DNA of 64,000 nucleotides from Pseudoduganella guangdongensis (GTDB taxonomy: Bacteria > Pseudomonadota > Gammaproteobacteria > Burkholderiales > Burkholderiaceae_D). Both the position numbers and the translations under genes were made by a program. Shown here in pieces: positions 45,029 through 52,614 of this stretch (positions within the stretch are counted from its first letter, which is position 1; each line of letters begins with the position of its first letter). The stretch covers positions 62,001 through 126,000 of the forward strand of contig NZ_WWCJ01000006.1 of NCBI RefSeq assembly GCF_009857475.1, written 5' to 3'. The notes under the pieces were generated by a model. That model was given only the letters and a program-made list of their open reading frames with translations. It did no database searches and was not told where the DNA came from.

Positions 45029-45086
45029 CAATCGGACAAATGGTGCCCAAGGGCACCATTTGTCCGATTGTCAGACCTGACCCCGA
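45013..45086. repeat. Perfect 36-bp-arm palindrome
   Basis: Arms at 45013-45048 and 45051-45086 are perfect reverse complements, separated by AA. The outer 29 bp of each arm (TCGGGGTCAGGTCTGACAAT and the following nine bases) are identical to those of the palindrome at 56669. The inner seven bp differ (GGTGCCC here) yet still pair perfectly. It contains the stop codon of the small oxidoreductase-like gene and ends 17 bp before the transporter start. As RNA it would form a very stable hairpin. Confidence 0.95.
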
Positions 45087-45103
45087 ACTGCTAGCATCTG
45101 GCC

Positions 45104-46375
45104 ATGGAACCGCATTCTCAATCCTGGCTGGGGCAGCTGGGCCCGGGCCTGGTGGCGGGGGCGGCGGATGATGATCCCAGCGGCATCGCGACCTATTCGC
45201 AGGCGGGCGCGCAGTTCGGCTTCGGCATGCTGTGGCTGCTGCTCTTCACGTATCCGCTCATGGTGGGCATCCAGGAAACCAGCGCGCGTATCGGGCGCAC
45301 CAGCGGGCGCGGGCTGGCGGCCAATATCCGCTTGTATTTCCCGCCCTGGCTCTTGTATGGGGTGGTGTCCCTGCTGCTCTTTGCCAACACCCTGAATATC
45401 GCGGCGGACCTGGCGGCCATGGGCGATGCCTTGCGCCTGGTGGCGGGCGGCCAGGCGCAGTGGTACGCCCTGGGCTTCGGCGTGCTGTCGCTGCTGCTGC
45501 AATTGTTCATCCCCTACCAGCGCTATGCGCACTTGCTGAAGTGGCTGACCCTGGCGCTGCTGGCCTATGCGGCCACGGTGCTGGTGATCGAGGTGCCGTG
45601 GCGCGAGGTGGCGCTGCGCACCGTCTCGCCGCAACTGAGCTGGGATAACTTGAACAAGGCTTACCTGACCACCATGGTGGCGGTGTTCGGCACCACCATC
45701 AGCCCTTACCTGTTCTTCTGGCAGGCCTCGCAGGAGGTGGAGGAGCTGCGTGCCGACCCGGATGCGGAGCCCTTGAAGCGGGCGCCGCGCCAGGTGCGCC
45801 CGCAACTGCGCCGCATCAAGCTCGATACCGCCGTCGGCATGGGCTTTTCCAACGCGGTGGCCTGGTCGATCATGCTGACCACGGCGGTCACCTTGCACGC
45901 GCACGGCATCTTTGCGGTGGAGTCGTCGGCGCAGGCGGCGGCTGCGCTGCGGCCGATCGCGGGGGAGCTGGCGTTTGCGTTGTTCGGGCTGGGCATCATC
46001 GGCACCGGACTGCTGGCGATTCCGGTGCTGGCCGGTTCCGCCGCCTACGCCATGGCGGGGGCGTTCAACTGGCGCAGCAGCCTGGAATTGCAACCGCGGG
46101 CGGCGCGCAAGTTCTACGGGATTCTCGCGGCGGCGACGCTGGCGGGCGTGGGCATCGGCTTCCTGCCGCTCGATCCGATGCGGGCGCTGTACTGGAGCGC
46201 GGTGGTCAACGGCGTGGTGGCGGTGCCGGTGATGGTGGTGACCATGCTGCTCGCCACCCGGCGCGGGGTGATGGGGGCGGTGCCTTTGTCGCGCCGCCTG
46301 CGGCTGCTGGGCTGGACCTGCACCCTGGTGATGGCGCTGGCGGTGCTGGCCATGTTCGCCAGCATGGTAAGCTAG
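45104..46375 (+). CDS. Nramp-related divalent metal transporter
   Basis: A 423-residue protein with eleven membrane helices. Helix 1 has DDDPSGIATYSQAGAQFG, where classical Nramp has DPGN, and helix 6 has GTTISPYLFFWQ, lacking the metal-binding Met of the MPH motif. The protein therefore belongs to the Nramp-related branch whose members include magnesium-type transporters, and a Mn/Fe substrate should not be assumed. Charged residues DPDAEPLKR in the loop between helices 6 and 7 are typical. A perfect palindrome ends just upstream. Confidence 0.82.
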   Translation: MEPHSQSWLGQLGPGLVAGAADDDPSGIATYSQAGAQFGFGMLWLLLFTYPLMVGIQETSARIGRTSGRGLAANIRLYFPPWLLYGVVSLLLFANTLNIAADLAAMGDALRLVAGGQAQWYALGFGVLSLLLQLFIPYQRYAHLLKWLTLALLAYAATVLVIEVPWREVALRTVSPQLSWDNLNKAYLTTMVAVFGTTISPYLFFWQASQEVEELRADPDAEPLKRAPRQVRPQLRRIKLDTAVGMGFSNAVAWSIMLTTAVTLHAHGIFAVESSAQAAAALRPIAGELAFALFGLGIIGTGLLAIPVLAGSAAYAMAGAFNWRSSLELQPRAARKFYGILAAATLAGVGIGFLPLDPMRALYWSAVVNGVVAVPVMVVTMLLATRRGVMGAVPLSRRLRLLGWTCTLVMALAVLAMFASMVS

Positions 46376-46380
46376 CGCGC

Positions 46381-46707
46381 ATGGACAAACGACACTTCCT
46401 GCTGGCCCTTGCCGCCTTCATTTCCCTGCCGGCCCTGGCCGATCCCGAGCCGCGCCCTTTTCCCGCCAACGCCAAACGCGGCAAGATGACGGCGGGCTAT
46501 GCGCCGGACATTTACATCGACGGCAAACTGCGCCAGCTGTCGCCGGCGGCGCGCATCGTGAGCGAGGAAAACATGACGCTGACGCCTGCCTCGTTGCGCG
46601 ATAAGGATGTGGTCGTCAACTATACGGAAGACATGAACGGTTTCATCGACCGCATCTGGATCCTGACGCGCGAAGAAACGCGCCAGCGCGCTCCGGGCGC
46701 GCGTTGA
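46381..46707 (+). CDS. Small secreted hypothetical protein
   Basis: A 108-residue protein with a signal peptide (MDKRHFLLALAAFISLPALA) and a mature part of about 88 residues with no known domain (RGKMTAGYAPDIYIDGKLRQ, NYTEDMNGFIDRIWILT). It starts 5 bp after the transporter stop and 3 bp before the next gene, so the three may form an operon. Similar short proteins occur in related genomes by general appearance; function unknown. Confidence 0.6.
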   Translation: MDKRHFLLALAAFISLPALADPEPRPFPANAKRGKMTAGYAPDIYIDGKLRQLSPAARIVSEENMTLTPASLRDKDVVVNYTEDMNGFIDRIWILTREETRQRAPGAR

Positions 46708-46710
46708 CCA

Positions 46711-47484
46711 ATGCCGCGCCGCGCCCTCCTCTTGATGCTGTGCGGCGCCCTGGCCGGGGCGCCGGCCGCTGCCAGCACCGTCGTCAAGGCCTATAACAGC
46801 TACGGCGGCGCGCCTTACGTGGAGGGCAAGCGCGGCCTGGCGCCGGACCTGATCGCCTATGTCAACCGCAAGCTGGAGGGCCGCTACCGCCTGCAGCTGG
46901 TGAACCTGACGCGGCGCGACCTGAACCAGCTTATGGAGGCGCCATCCGGCTTTGTCGGCGTGGCGCTGTTCCTGGCGCCGATCTTCATCGGCGACGTGCC
47001 GCAAAAGCGCTTTCATTGGAGCCCGCCCTTCCTCGACGACAGCAACGCCATCATCTCGCGCCTGGAGAACCCGGTGCGCTACGACGGCCCGGCGTCGCTG
47101 GTGGGACTGCGCTTCGCGGGCATCTACGGCAACCGCTACACGGGCATCGACGAATACGTGGGCAAGGGTATCCCGCGCAGCAATGCTTACGATGCGATGA
47201 GCAACCTGCGCCGCCTGGCGCGCGGCGAGGCCGATTTCACCGTGATGCCGCTCAGCTCTTTCCGCTACCTGCGGCGCCAGATGGACCGCGAGAAGCTGCC
47301 GGTGGGGCAGCTGCATGTGGGCGATAAGCCGTTCAACCAGTTCGGGCGCCACTTCGTGCTGGCGCCCGGCAATAGCGAGCTGGCGCAGGAGCTGGACCGC
47401 ATCGCGGCGGCCATGCCCTGCGACCGCGAGTGGCGCCGCATCGCACAGCACTATCACTTTCCCTTGGCGAACGGCTGCCGCTAG
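46711..47484 (+). CDS. Periplasmic solute-binding protein, family 3-like
   Basis: A 257-residue protein with a signal peptide (residues 1-22) and the two-lobe fold of family 3 binding proteins: VVKAYNSYGGAPYVEGKRGLAPDLI at the N-terminal lobe, and GLRFAGIYGNRYTGIDEYVGKG at the domain crossover. No permease or ATPase is near, so it is probably a stand-alone sensor or orphan receptor, common in this bacterial group. Ligand unknown. Its end overlaps by 4 bp that of the convergent hydrolase. Confidence 0.75.
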   Translation: MPRRALLLMLCGALAGAPAAASTVVKAYNSYGGAPYVEGKRGLAPDLIAYVNRKLEGRYRLQLVNLTRRDLNQLMEAPSGFVGVALFLAPIFIGDVPQKRFHWSPPFLDDSNAIISRLENPVRYDGPASLVGLRFAGIYGNRYTGIDEYVGKGIPRSNAYDAMSNLRRLARGEADFTVMPLSSFRYLRRQMDREKLPVGQLHVGDKPFNQFGRHFVLAPGNSELAQELDRIAAAMPCDREWRRIAQHYHFPLANGCR

Positions 47485-48347
47485 CGCAGGCTGTCCAGGA
47501 AGCTTTGCACGGCGCTGGTATACGCCGGGTCGGCGCCCAGCTGCAGGTTGATCTCGCGGTGGCTCTTGTCTTGTTCCAGCACTTCGGCGCGCACGCTGCT
47601 GGCCTGTGCGCGGCGCGCGAAGTCGTGCGCCTGGCGGCAGGCGCGGTCGCGCTGCGTGGAGCACACCAGCAGCAGCGGTTGCGCGCCGGGGCGCAGCGCG
47701 TGCAGCGGCGAGACCTTGCGCCAGAAGGCGGGGTCGCTGCCAAAGGCTTCGTCGTACAGGCGCATATGGCGTTGCTGCATGATGTCCGGCACGTCCAGTG
47801 CGCCGCTATCGAGGGATACCGTGCCGAGCCAGCTGCTGCCTGGGGCCAGCGTGGGGTCGGTCGCCAGCAGGGCCACCAGGTGGGCGCCGGCCGAATGCCC
47901 CATCAGCACAAAGCGGCGCGGGTCCGCGCCCCATTCGCGCGCCCGGGCCTGGGCGCTGGACAGCGCCAGCGCCACGTCTTGCGCCTGCTGCCAGGGATCG
48001 GCGTCGGGCAGCATGCGGTAATTGATCGAGATGAAGACGTAGTCGCGCGCGGTGAAATACGGCGCCTTGTTCTGCACCACGGCCGATTCGGCCTTGCCGC
48101 CGGTGCGCCAGCCGCCGCCATGCACCATGAAGATGACGGGGGCCGCGCTCGCGCCTTGCGCTGGAAGGTAGACGTCGAAGCGCTGGCGCGGGTCGCTGCC
48201 GTAGGGGATGTCGCGCTGTACCGCCGCCTCGCTGGCGGCGCGCGCCGCGCGGCGTTCCAGCAGCTTGTCGCGCAGGGGGCCGGCGTGGGAAAGGATGGTG
48301 GCGGCGGCCAGCACAATGGCCACGGCGCCGCGCAGGATTCGCTGCAT
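47481..48347 (-). CDS. Secreted alpha/beta hydrolase (esterase)
   Basis: A 288-residue protein with a signal peptide (about residues 1-22) and an esterase/lipase-like alpha/beta hydrolase domain. The oxyanion-hole motif is HGGGW, the nucleophile is in GHSAG, and the C-terminal part with DKSHREI supplies the His. The start at 48347 has AGGAGG just upstream; the longer frame to 48455 overlaps lpxO. Carboxylesterase activity is likely, substrate unknown. Confidence 0.82.
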   Translation of the reverse strand: MQRILRGAVAIVLAAATILSHAGPLRDKLLERRAARAASEAAVQRDIPYGSDPRQRFDVYLPAQGASAAPVIFMVHGGGWRTGGKAESAVVQNKAPYFTARDYVFISINYRMLPDADPWQQAQDVALALSSAQARAREWGADPRRFVLMGHSAGAHLVALLATDPTLAPGSSWLGTVSLDSGALDVPDIMQQRHMRLYDEAFGSDPAFWRKVSPLHALRPGAQPLLLVCSTQRDRACRQAHDFARRAQASSVRAEVLEQDKSHREINLQLGADPAYTSAVQSFLDSLR

Positions 48348-48379
48348 GCTGCCTCCTTGTAGCGAGGCAGCGCGCTGCC

Positions 48380-49279
48380 TCAGATGTAGTAGATTGCTGC
48401 TGCGAGGCCGATGATAAGGCCAAACTTGGTGATTTTGTATACCGTCTTGTTCCATGCCTTGAACGCGCGGCGGTATTTGCCGGCGTAGAAGGACACGCGG
48501 AACAGTTTCGACACCAGGCCGACCTGGTCGCCCTGCTCGTTGGGCGAGGCGGCGGCGGTCATCATGGTGCGGCCGAGGAAGCGGTTGATCGCCTGCGCCC
48601 AGCGGTAGCGCATCGGGCGTTCCACGTCGCAGAACAGGATGATGCGGTCGCTCTCGCTGCCGTTGATGGCCCAGTGGATGTAGGTTTCGTCGAAGATCAC
48701 GCCCTGGCCGTCGCGCCAGGAGTGGCGCTCGCCGTCGACGTCGATAAAGCAGCGGTCATCGTTCGGCGTGGCCAGGCCCAGGTGGTAGCGCAGGGAGCCG
48801 GCGAACGGGTCGCGGTGCGGATTGAGCTTGCCGCCCGGCGGCAGCTCGGCAAACATGGCGGCCTTCACCGATGGGATGCCGGCCAGCAGCGCGTAGGTTT
48901 GCGGGCACAGTTCCTGGGCCGATGGGTGGCTGGCGTTGTACCACTTCAGGTAAAAACGCTTCCAGCCGTTCTTGAAGAAGGAGTTGAAGCCGGCGTCGTC
49001 GTTCTTTTCGGAGGCCTTGATCTTTTGCAGGCGCAGCAGGTTCTCGGCTTCGGCGCGGATCACCTGCCAGTTGTCCTGCAGCGGCTGCAGTTCCTTGAAG
49101 GTGTCAACCGGCAGGTAGGGCGTGGACGGCACGCGCGAGAACCAGTGCATGAAGATGTTGATCGGGGCCATGAACGACGAGTGGTCGAACAGCTGGCGCC
49201 CGAACGGCAGGCGTACCTTGCCACGGAAGTGGATGTGCAAGACGGACAATATGTAGAAACCGACAACAGCCCATTTCAT
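48380..49279 (-). CDS. lpxO: Lipid A hydroxylase LpxO (Fe(II)/2-oxoglutarate dependent)
   Basis: A 299-residue protein with an N-terminal membrane helix and the strongly conserved LpxO start region (FYILSVLHIHFRGKVRLPF, QLFDHSSFMAPIN, VPSTPYLPV). The dioxygenase iron site is His-x-Asp in NPHRDPFAG with the distal His in DETYIHWAING; Arg in ESDRIILFCDVERP would hold 2-oxoglutarate. LpxO adds a 2-hydroxyl group to a secondary acyl chain of lipid A. A C-terminal hydrophobic helix is also present. It lies 32 bp upstream of the esterase gene. Confidence 0.9.
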   Translation of the reverse strand: MKWAVVGFYILSVLHIHFRGKVRLPFGRQLFDHSSFMAPINIFMHWFSRVPSTPYLPVDTFKELQPLQDNWQVIRAEAENLLRLQKIKASEKNDDAGFNSFFKNGWKRFYLKWYNASHPSAQELCPQTYALLAGIPSVKAAMFAELPPGGKLNPHRDPFAGSLRYHLGLATPNDDRCFIDVDGERHSWRDGQGVIFDETYIHWAINGSESDRIILFCDVERPMRYRWAQAINRFLGRTMMTAAASPNEQGDQVGLVSKLFRVSFYAGKYRRAFKAWNKTVYKITKFGLIIGLAAAIYYI

Positions 49280-49318
49280 CGCAAAACCTCAATCTAGAAC
49301 CAAACCGGGCATTTTACC

Positions 49319-50317
49319 CTAGGCCGCAGTACGCCACAGGGCGAGCGCCTCCCGTGCCAGCAGCTCGGGGCGCTCCTCGGGCCAGAACAACTTGCTGCCG
49401 GCGATGCGGCGCACGCCTTGGCTGTTGCCGAAGGCTTGCTCCAGGTAGTCGGCGCCGCGCGGCAGGAAGATTTCGTCAGCCATGCCCCACAGCACGCGCA
49501 CCGGCGCCTTGCTGGCCCGCAGGGCGGGCTGGATGCCTTGCAGGACGTTGCGTTCCAGCGCGGTAATGTAGCCGTGCAGGCGCTCGGGGTGCTCGACCAG
49601 GGGGCGCAGGTAGGTTTCGAACACTGCGTCGGCCAAGGCGGCTGGCTGGGCATAGCACAAGCCGCCCAGGCCTTGCTGGGAGCGCGCCTTGTCTTTGTCG
49701 GCCAGCCAGGGTTCGAGCCATTCTTGGGCGAAGCGGCCTTGCTTGGCCAGGTCGATCACCGGCAGCATGGCGGGCGGCGGGCAGTCGATTTCGGTGTCGC
49801 AGTTGGCCAGCAGCAGGCTGCGTACGCGCTCCGGGTAGCGCACCAGGAAGAGTTGCGCGACGGCGCCGCCGCTGTCGCTGGCAATAATGTCAACTTTGTC
49901 TACGCCGAGCTGGTCCAGCAGTGCGGCCAGCATGGCGGCCTGGCTGTCGGGATCAAGCTTGGCGCCTGGCGCCGGCTCGCTGTGGCCCAGGCCGAGGAAA
50001 TCGGGCGCGATGCAGCGGCGCTGCGGGGCCAGGCGCGCCACCGCGCCGCGCCATTGGAAGCTGTTCAAAGGCAGGCCATGCAGGAACAGGGCGGCTTGCG
50101 GGCCGCGGCCGCGCTCCACCACGGCGATGCGGCCAAAGCGGGTGGGCACCAGGCGGCGCGCCGCGCGCCAGACCCGCGCATCGCGCACCGCCGCCGCGCG
50201 CGCCTCGGCCTCCGCCCGCGTCAGCCCAGGTGTCGCGTGGGCGATGTGCGCGACAGCCGCGCCGGCGGTCAGGGTGGCGGAAGTCAGGGCGAATTTCAGG
50301 AAGTCACGGCGCATCAT
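49319..50317 (-). CDS. Tat-exported alpha/beta hydrolase
   Basis: A 332-residue protein. The N-terminus carries a twin-Arg signal (MMRRDFLKFALTSATL) with a cleavage region near AHA. The hydrolase domain has the oxyanion motif LFLHGLPLNSFQWRG, nucleophile motif ASDSGGAV and a cap domain in the middle. This layout resembles haloalkane dehalogenases and epoxide hydrolases, but the nucleophile is Ser, so esterase or C-C hydrolase activity is more likely. GGAG seven bases upstream fixes the start. It is divergent from an MmyB-type regulator. Confidence 0.82.
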   Translation of the reverse strand: MMRRDFLKFALTSATLTAGAAVAHIAHATPGLTRAEAEARAAAVRDARVWRAARRLVPTRFGRIAVVERGRGPQAALFLHGLPLNSFQWRGAVARLAPQRRCIAPDFLGLGHSEPAPGAKLDPDSQAAMLAALLDQLGVDKVDIIASDSGGAVAQLFLVRYPERVRSLLLANCDTEIDCPPPAMLPVIDLAKQGRFAQEWLEPWLADKDKARSQQGLGGLCYAQPAALADAVFETYLRPLVEHPERLHGYITALERNVLQGIQPALRASKAPVRVLWGMADEIFLPRGADYLEQAFGNSQGVRRIAGSKLFWPEERPELLAREALALWRTAA

Positions 50318-50434
50318 GGCAAATCTCCTTGAAGATAGTTGTTCGATGGAGGGCATGATGGGCGCCCCGTCAGCGTAAATCCATTACCTCCGAGGTCATG
50401 GAAGCACCGCGCAAAAACTTGCTACTATCGCCAC

Positions 50435-51247
50435 ATGAACGCACACGCCCCCATCGCCCACGTCGGCGCCCTGCTGCGAGAATGGCGCTCCGCCCGCCGC
50501 CTGAGCCAGATGGACCTGGCGCTCGATGCCGGCGTCTCGACCCGCCATTTGAGCTTTATCGAAACCGGCAAGGCCCAGCCCAGCCGCGACATCCTGGCGC
50601 GCATTGCCGACACGCTGGAGATGACCCTGCGCGAGCGCAACGCCCTGCTGGTGGCCGCCGGCTACGCCCCGCGCTACACCGAATCGGCCCTGGCCAATCC
50701 GGACCTGGCGCCGATGCGGCGCGCGATCGAGGCCATGCTGAAGCAGCAGGAGCCCTACCCCGCCTTCCTGATGAACCGCCACTGGGATATCGTCATGGCC
50801 AACGAGGCCGCCGTGCGCATGAACCGCTGGCTGCTGGGGGGACGCGACAGCCCGCACCGCAATATGCTGCACCACGCGTTCGACCCGCAGGACGTGCGCG
50901 GCACGCTGGTGAACTGGGAGGAAGTCGGCAGCCACCTGCTGGCCCACCTGCACAAGCTGGTGGCCACCACGCCCAATGACGACAAGGCGCGCGCGCTGCT
51001 GGACGCGGTGCTGTCCTATCCCGGCGTGCCGCAGCAATGGCGCCAGCGCGACCTGCGCGCCGTGCCGACGCCGACCCTGGAAACCGTGTTTGAAAGGGAT
51101 GGCCGGCGCGTGGCCTTCTTCTCCACCGTCACCACCTTCGGCACCCCGCGCGACGTGACGCTGGAGGAATTGCACATCGAATCCTGCTTCCCGTCCGACG
51201 AAGCCAGCGCCGCCTTCTGCCGCGCACTGGCGGAAGGTCAGCCATGA
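50435..51247 (+). CDS. XRE-family regulator with MmyB-type ligand-binding domain
   Basis: A 270-residue regulator. Residues 10-70 form an XRE helix-turn-helix (LREWRSARRLSQMDLALDAGVSTRHLSFIETG in part); residues 90-260 match the MmyB-like PAS-type domain (YPAFLMNRHWDIVMANEAA, FFSTVTTFGTPRDVTLEELHIESCFP). Such regulators bind fatty-acid-like ligands and control a divergent enzyme gene, here the Tat-exported hydrolase 117 bp away. The start at 50435 is chosen from the conserved domain position. Its stop overlaps a decayed YciI-like start (ATGA). Confidence 0.88.
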   Translation: MNAHAPIAHVGALLREWRSARRLSQMDLALDAGVSTRHLSFIETGKAQPSRDILARIADTLEMTLRERNALLVAAGYAPRYTESALANPDLAPMRRAIEAMLKQQEPYPAFLMNRHWDIVMANEAAVRMNRWLLGGRDSPHRNMLHHAFDPQDVRGTLVNWEEVGSHLLAHLHKLVATTPNDDKARALLDAVLSYPGVPQQWRQRDLRAVPTPTLETVFERDGRRVAFFSTVTTFGTPRDVTLEELHIESCFPSDEASAAFCRALAEGQP

Positions 51248-51335
51248 ACGAGTATATTTTCCTGATGTTCGGGAAGGTAACCCAGCCTACGAGGCCGGGG
51301 CAACAGTGGAAGTGCGCGAGCTGCCACGCACGTAA
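51244..51335 (+). pseudogene. Remnant of a YciI-like (DGPF domain) gene
   Basis: The ATG overlaps the stop of the MmyB-type gene. The first nine codons read MNEYIFLMF, the usual N-terminus of YciI-like proteins. From 51273, two frames away, EGNPAYEAGATVEVRELPRT and a stop look like the usual C-terminus (GGTVEVRE type). The roughly 80-100 middle residues are missing, so an internal deletion seems to have left only the ends. The match is from memory of the family and short, so it remains tentative. Confidence 0.5.
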
Positions 51336-51352
51336 CGCCGCAAGCAACGCCG

Positions 51353-51559
51353 CTAGGCGCGGGCGTCGACCTGCACCTGGAAGGCGCGCATCGCGGTGCC
51401 GACGCGCAGCGATTCCGCGTCGGCCATGACCATCTCGCCGCAGCCATCGCAAAAATCGCCCTCCACGTGCGGAATCACGGTGGATTCGCCCTTGTACTCA
51501 AAAGGGATATCGCGCACCGCGTGCTTCATCGCAGGCTGGTCGCAAAAGGGACAGATCAT
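51353..51559 (-). CDS. YgiT-type zinc-finger protein (MqsA N-domain-like)
   Basis: A 68-residue protein with two CxxC pairs, CPFC near the start and CDGC at residues 37-40. The spacing, the DIPFEYKGESTVIPHVEGDFC stretch (in part) and the MADAESLRVGTAMRAF end match the zinc-binding N-domain of the antitoxin MqsA/YgiT. The DNA-binding helix-turn-helix domain is absent and no MqsR-like toxin is upstream, so this is either a stand-alone zinc-finger protein or a truncated antitoxin. GGAG precedes the ATG. Confidence 0.72.
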   Translation of the reverse strand: MICPFCDQPAMKHAVRDIPFEYKGESTVIPHVEGDFCDGCGEMVMADAESLRVGTAMRAFQVQVDARA

Positions 51560-51627
51560 CTTTAGGCTCCGTGAAACTACTGCACGGACTCTATCAGATC
51601 GAAACTGCCCGGTAAACCAGCTTCCCG

Positions 51628-51720
51628 CTATGCCAGTCGGGGTTCGAAGCCCAGCTTGAGCTCCCGCATTGCAGAACCAATACGATCGGCCTCGCCATCA
51701 AATGTACAGCGCGGCGAATC
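51628..51720 (-). pseudogene. Fragment of a second YgiT-like gene
   Basis: A short open stretch ends at the stop 51628-51630 and reads DGEADRIGSAMRELKLGFE-type sequence. It lines up with ADAESLRVGTAMRAFQVQVDARA at the end of the intact YgiT-type protein next door (shared E-x2-R-x-G-x-AMR). The part that would hold the CxxC motifs is gone, with the stop of the SMP-30 gene just beyond. Likely a decayed tandem duplicate; short, hence uncertain. Confidence 0.35.
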
Positions 51721-51735
51721 CGCCACATGCGCCGC

Positions 51736-52614
51736 TCAGGCGGCGAACGGGACGTCCGCCACACCTTGCACGCCGGGACGCAGCAGCACAACGCTGCCCG
51801 GCCAGCCGTCGCTGACGGTGCCGTGGTCGATGGAGGTGACCAGCACGGTATCGAGCTCAGGCCCGCCGAAGCTGCACATGGACGGCTTGGCGAACGGCAG
51901 CGCGATCTCGCGGTCCAGCACGCCGGCCGGGGTGTAGCGCTGCAGCCGGCCGCCGTCGTTGGCGCAGCTCCAGTAGCAGCCGTCGGCATCGACCGCCGCA
52001 CCGTCCGGGCGGCCCTGCTGGGCGCCCAGGTCGAGGAAGATGCGCTTGTTGTGCGGCGTGCCGCTCGCGATGTCGTAATCGAAGGCCCACACCATGCGCC
52101 GCTGCGGGTGCGAATCGGACAGGTACATCACCTCGCCGCGCGGCGAGAAGGCGGTGCCGTTCTGCGTCAGCATGCCGGACACGAATGGCGCCGACAGCCC
52201 GTCTTGCGCGGTGTAGCGGTACAAGTTGCCGACCGCGCGCGCCGCCGCCATGTCCATGAACATGGTGCCAGCCCAGAAGCGGCCCTGCCGGTCGCAGCGC
52301 CCGTCGTTGAAGCGCATGCCCTCGAACAGCTCGGACGATGGCGGCGCAGCCAGGCGCTCGCCCGCCACGCTGCCGTCCTCGCCCAGCGTCAGGTGGAAGA
52401 TGCCGCTCTCCATGCCGGCGATCAAACCGCCGCGCGCGGCGGGCGACACGCAGGCCGCCATCTCCTGCGTTTGCCAGGAACGCGTGGCGCCGCTGGCGTA
52501 ATCCAGGCGCCAGATGCGGCGCGCCGGGATATCGACCCAGTACCACGCGCCTTCCGCCGCATGCCAGGTGGGGCTTTCACCCACCATGCAATGAACTCCG
52601 CTGACTTTTTCCAT
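51736..52614 (-). CDS. SMP-30/gluconolactonase family protein (putative aldarolactonase)
   Basis: A 292-residue six-bladed propeller enzyme. Metal ligands of the family are visible: Glu in GESPTW (about residue 13), Asn in RFNDGRCD, Asn in TQNGTAFSP and Asp in RPDGAAVDADG. SMP-30 lactonases open sugar lactones. It is the last gene of a unit with a transporter, ketoglutarate semialdehyde dehydrogenase and KdgD. It therefore probably opens the galactaro- or glucarolactone made by the uronate dehydrogenase at 62653. One-base overlap with the transporter gene. Confidence 0.85.
   Translation of the reverse strand: MEKVSGVHCMVGESPTWHAAEGAWYWVDIPARRIWRLDYASGATRSWQTQEMAACVSPAARGGLIAGMESGIFHLTLGEDGSVAGERLAAPPSSELFEGMRFNDGRCDRQGRFWAGTMFMDMAAARAVGNLYRYTAQDGLSAPFVSGMLTQNGTAFSPRGEVMYLSDSHPQRRMVWAFDYDIASGTPHNKRIFLDLGAQQGRPDGAAVDADGCYWSCANDGGRLQRYTPAGVLDREIALPFAKPSMCSFGGPELDTVLVTSIDHGTVSDGWPGSVVLLRPGVQGVADVPFAA

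Noticed and set aside
41940..45059. A 1039-codon - strand open frame opposite the GGDEF protein
   Set aside because: Shadow of a GC-rich repeated propeller gene; no signal peptide or motif, while the + strand shows an intact GGEEF domain.
51353..51559. Complete MqsR/MqsA toxin-antitoxin pair
   Set aside because: No MqsR-like frame is upstream and the antitoxin helix-turn-helix is absent.
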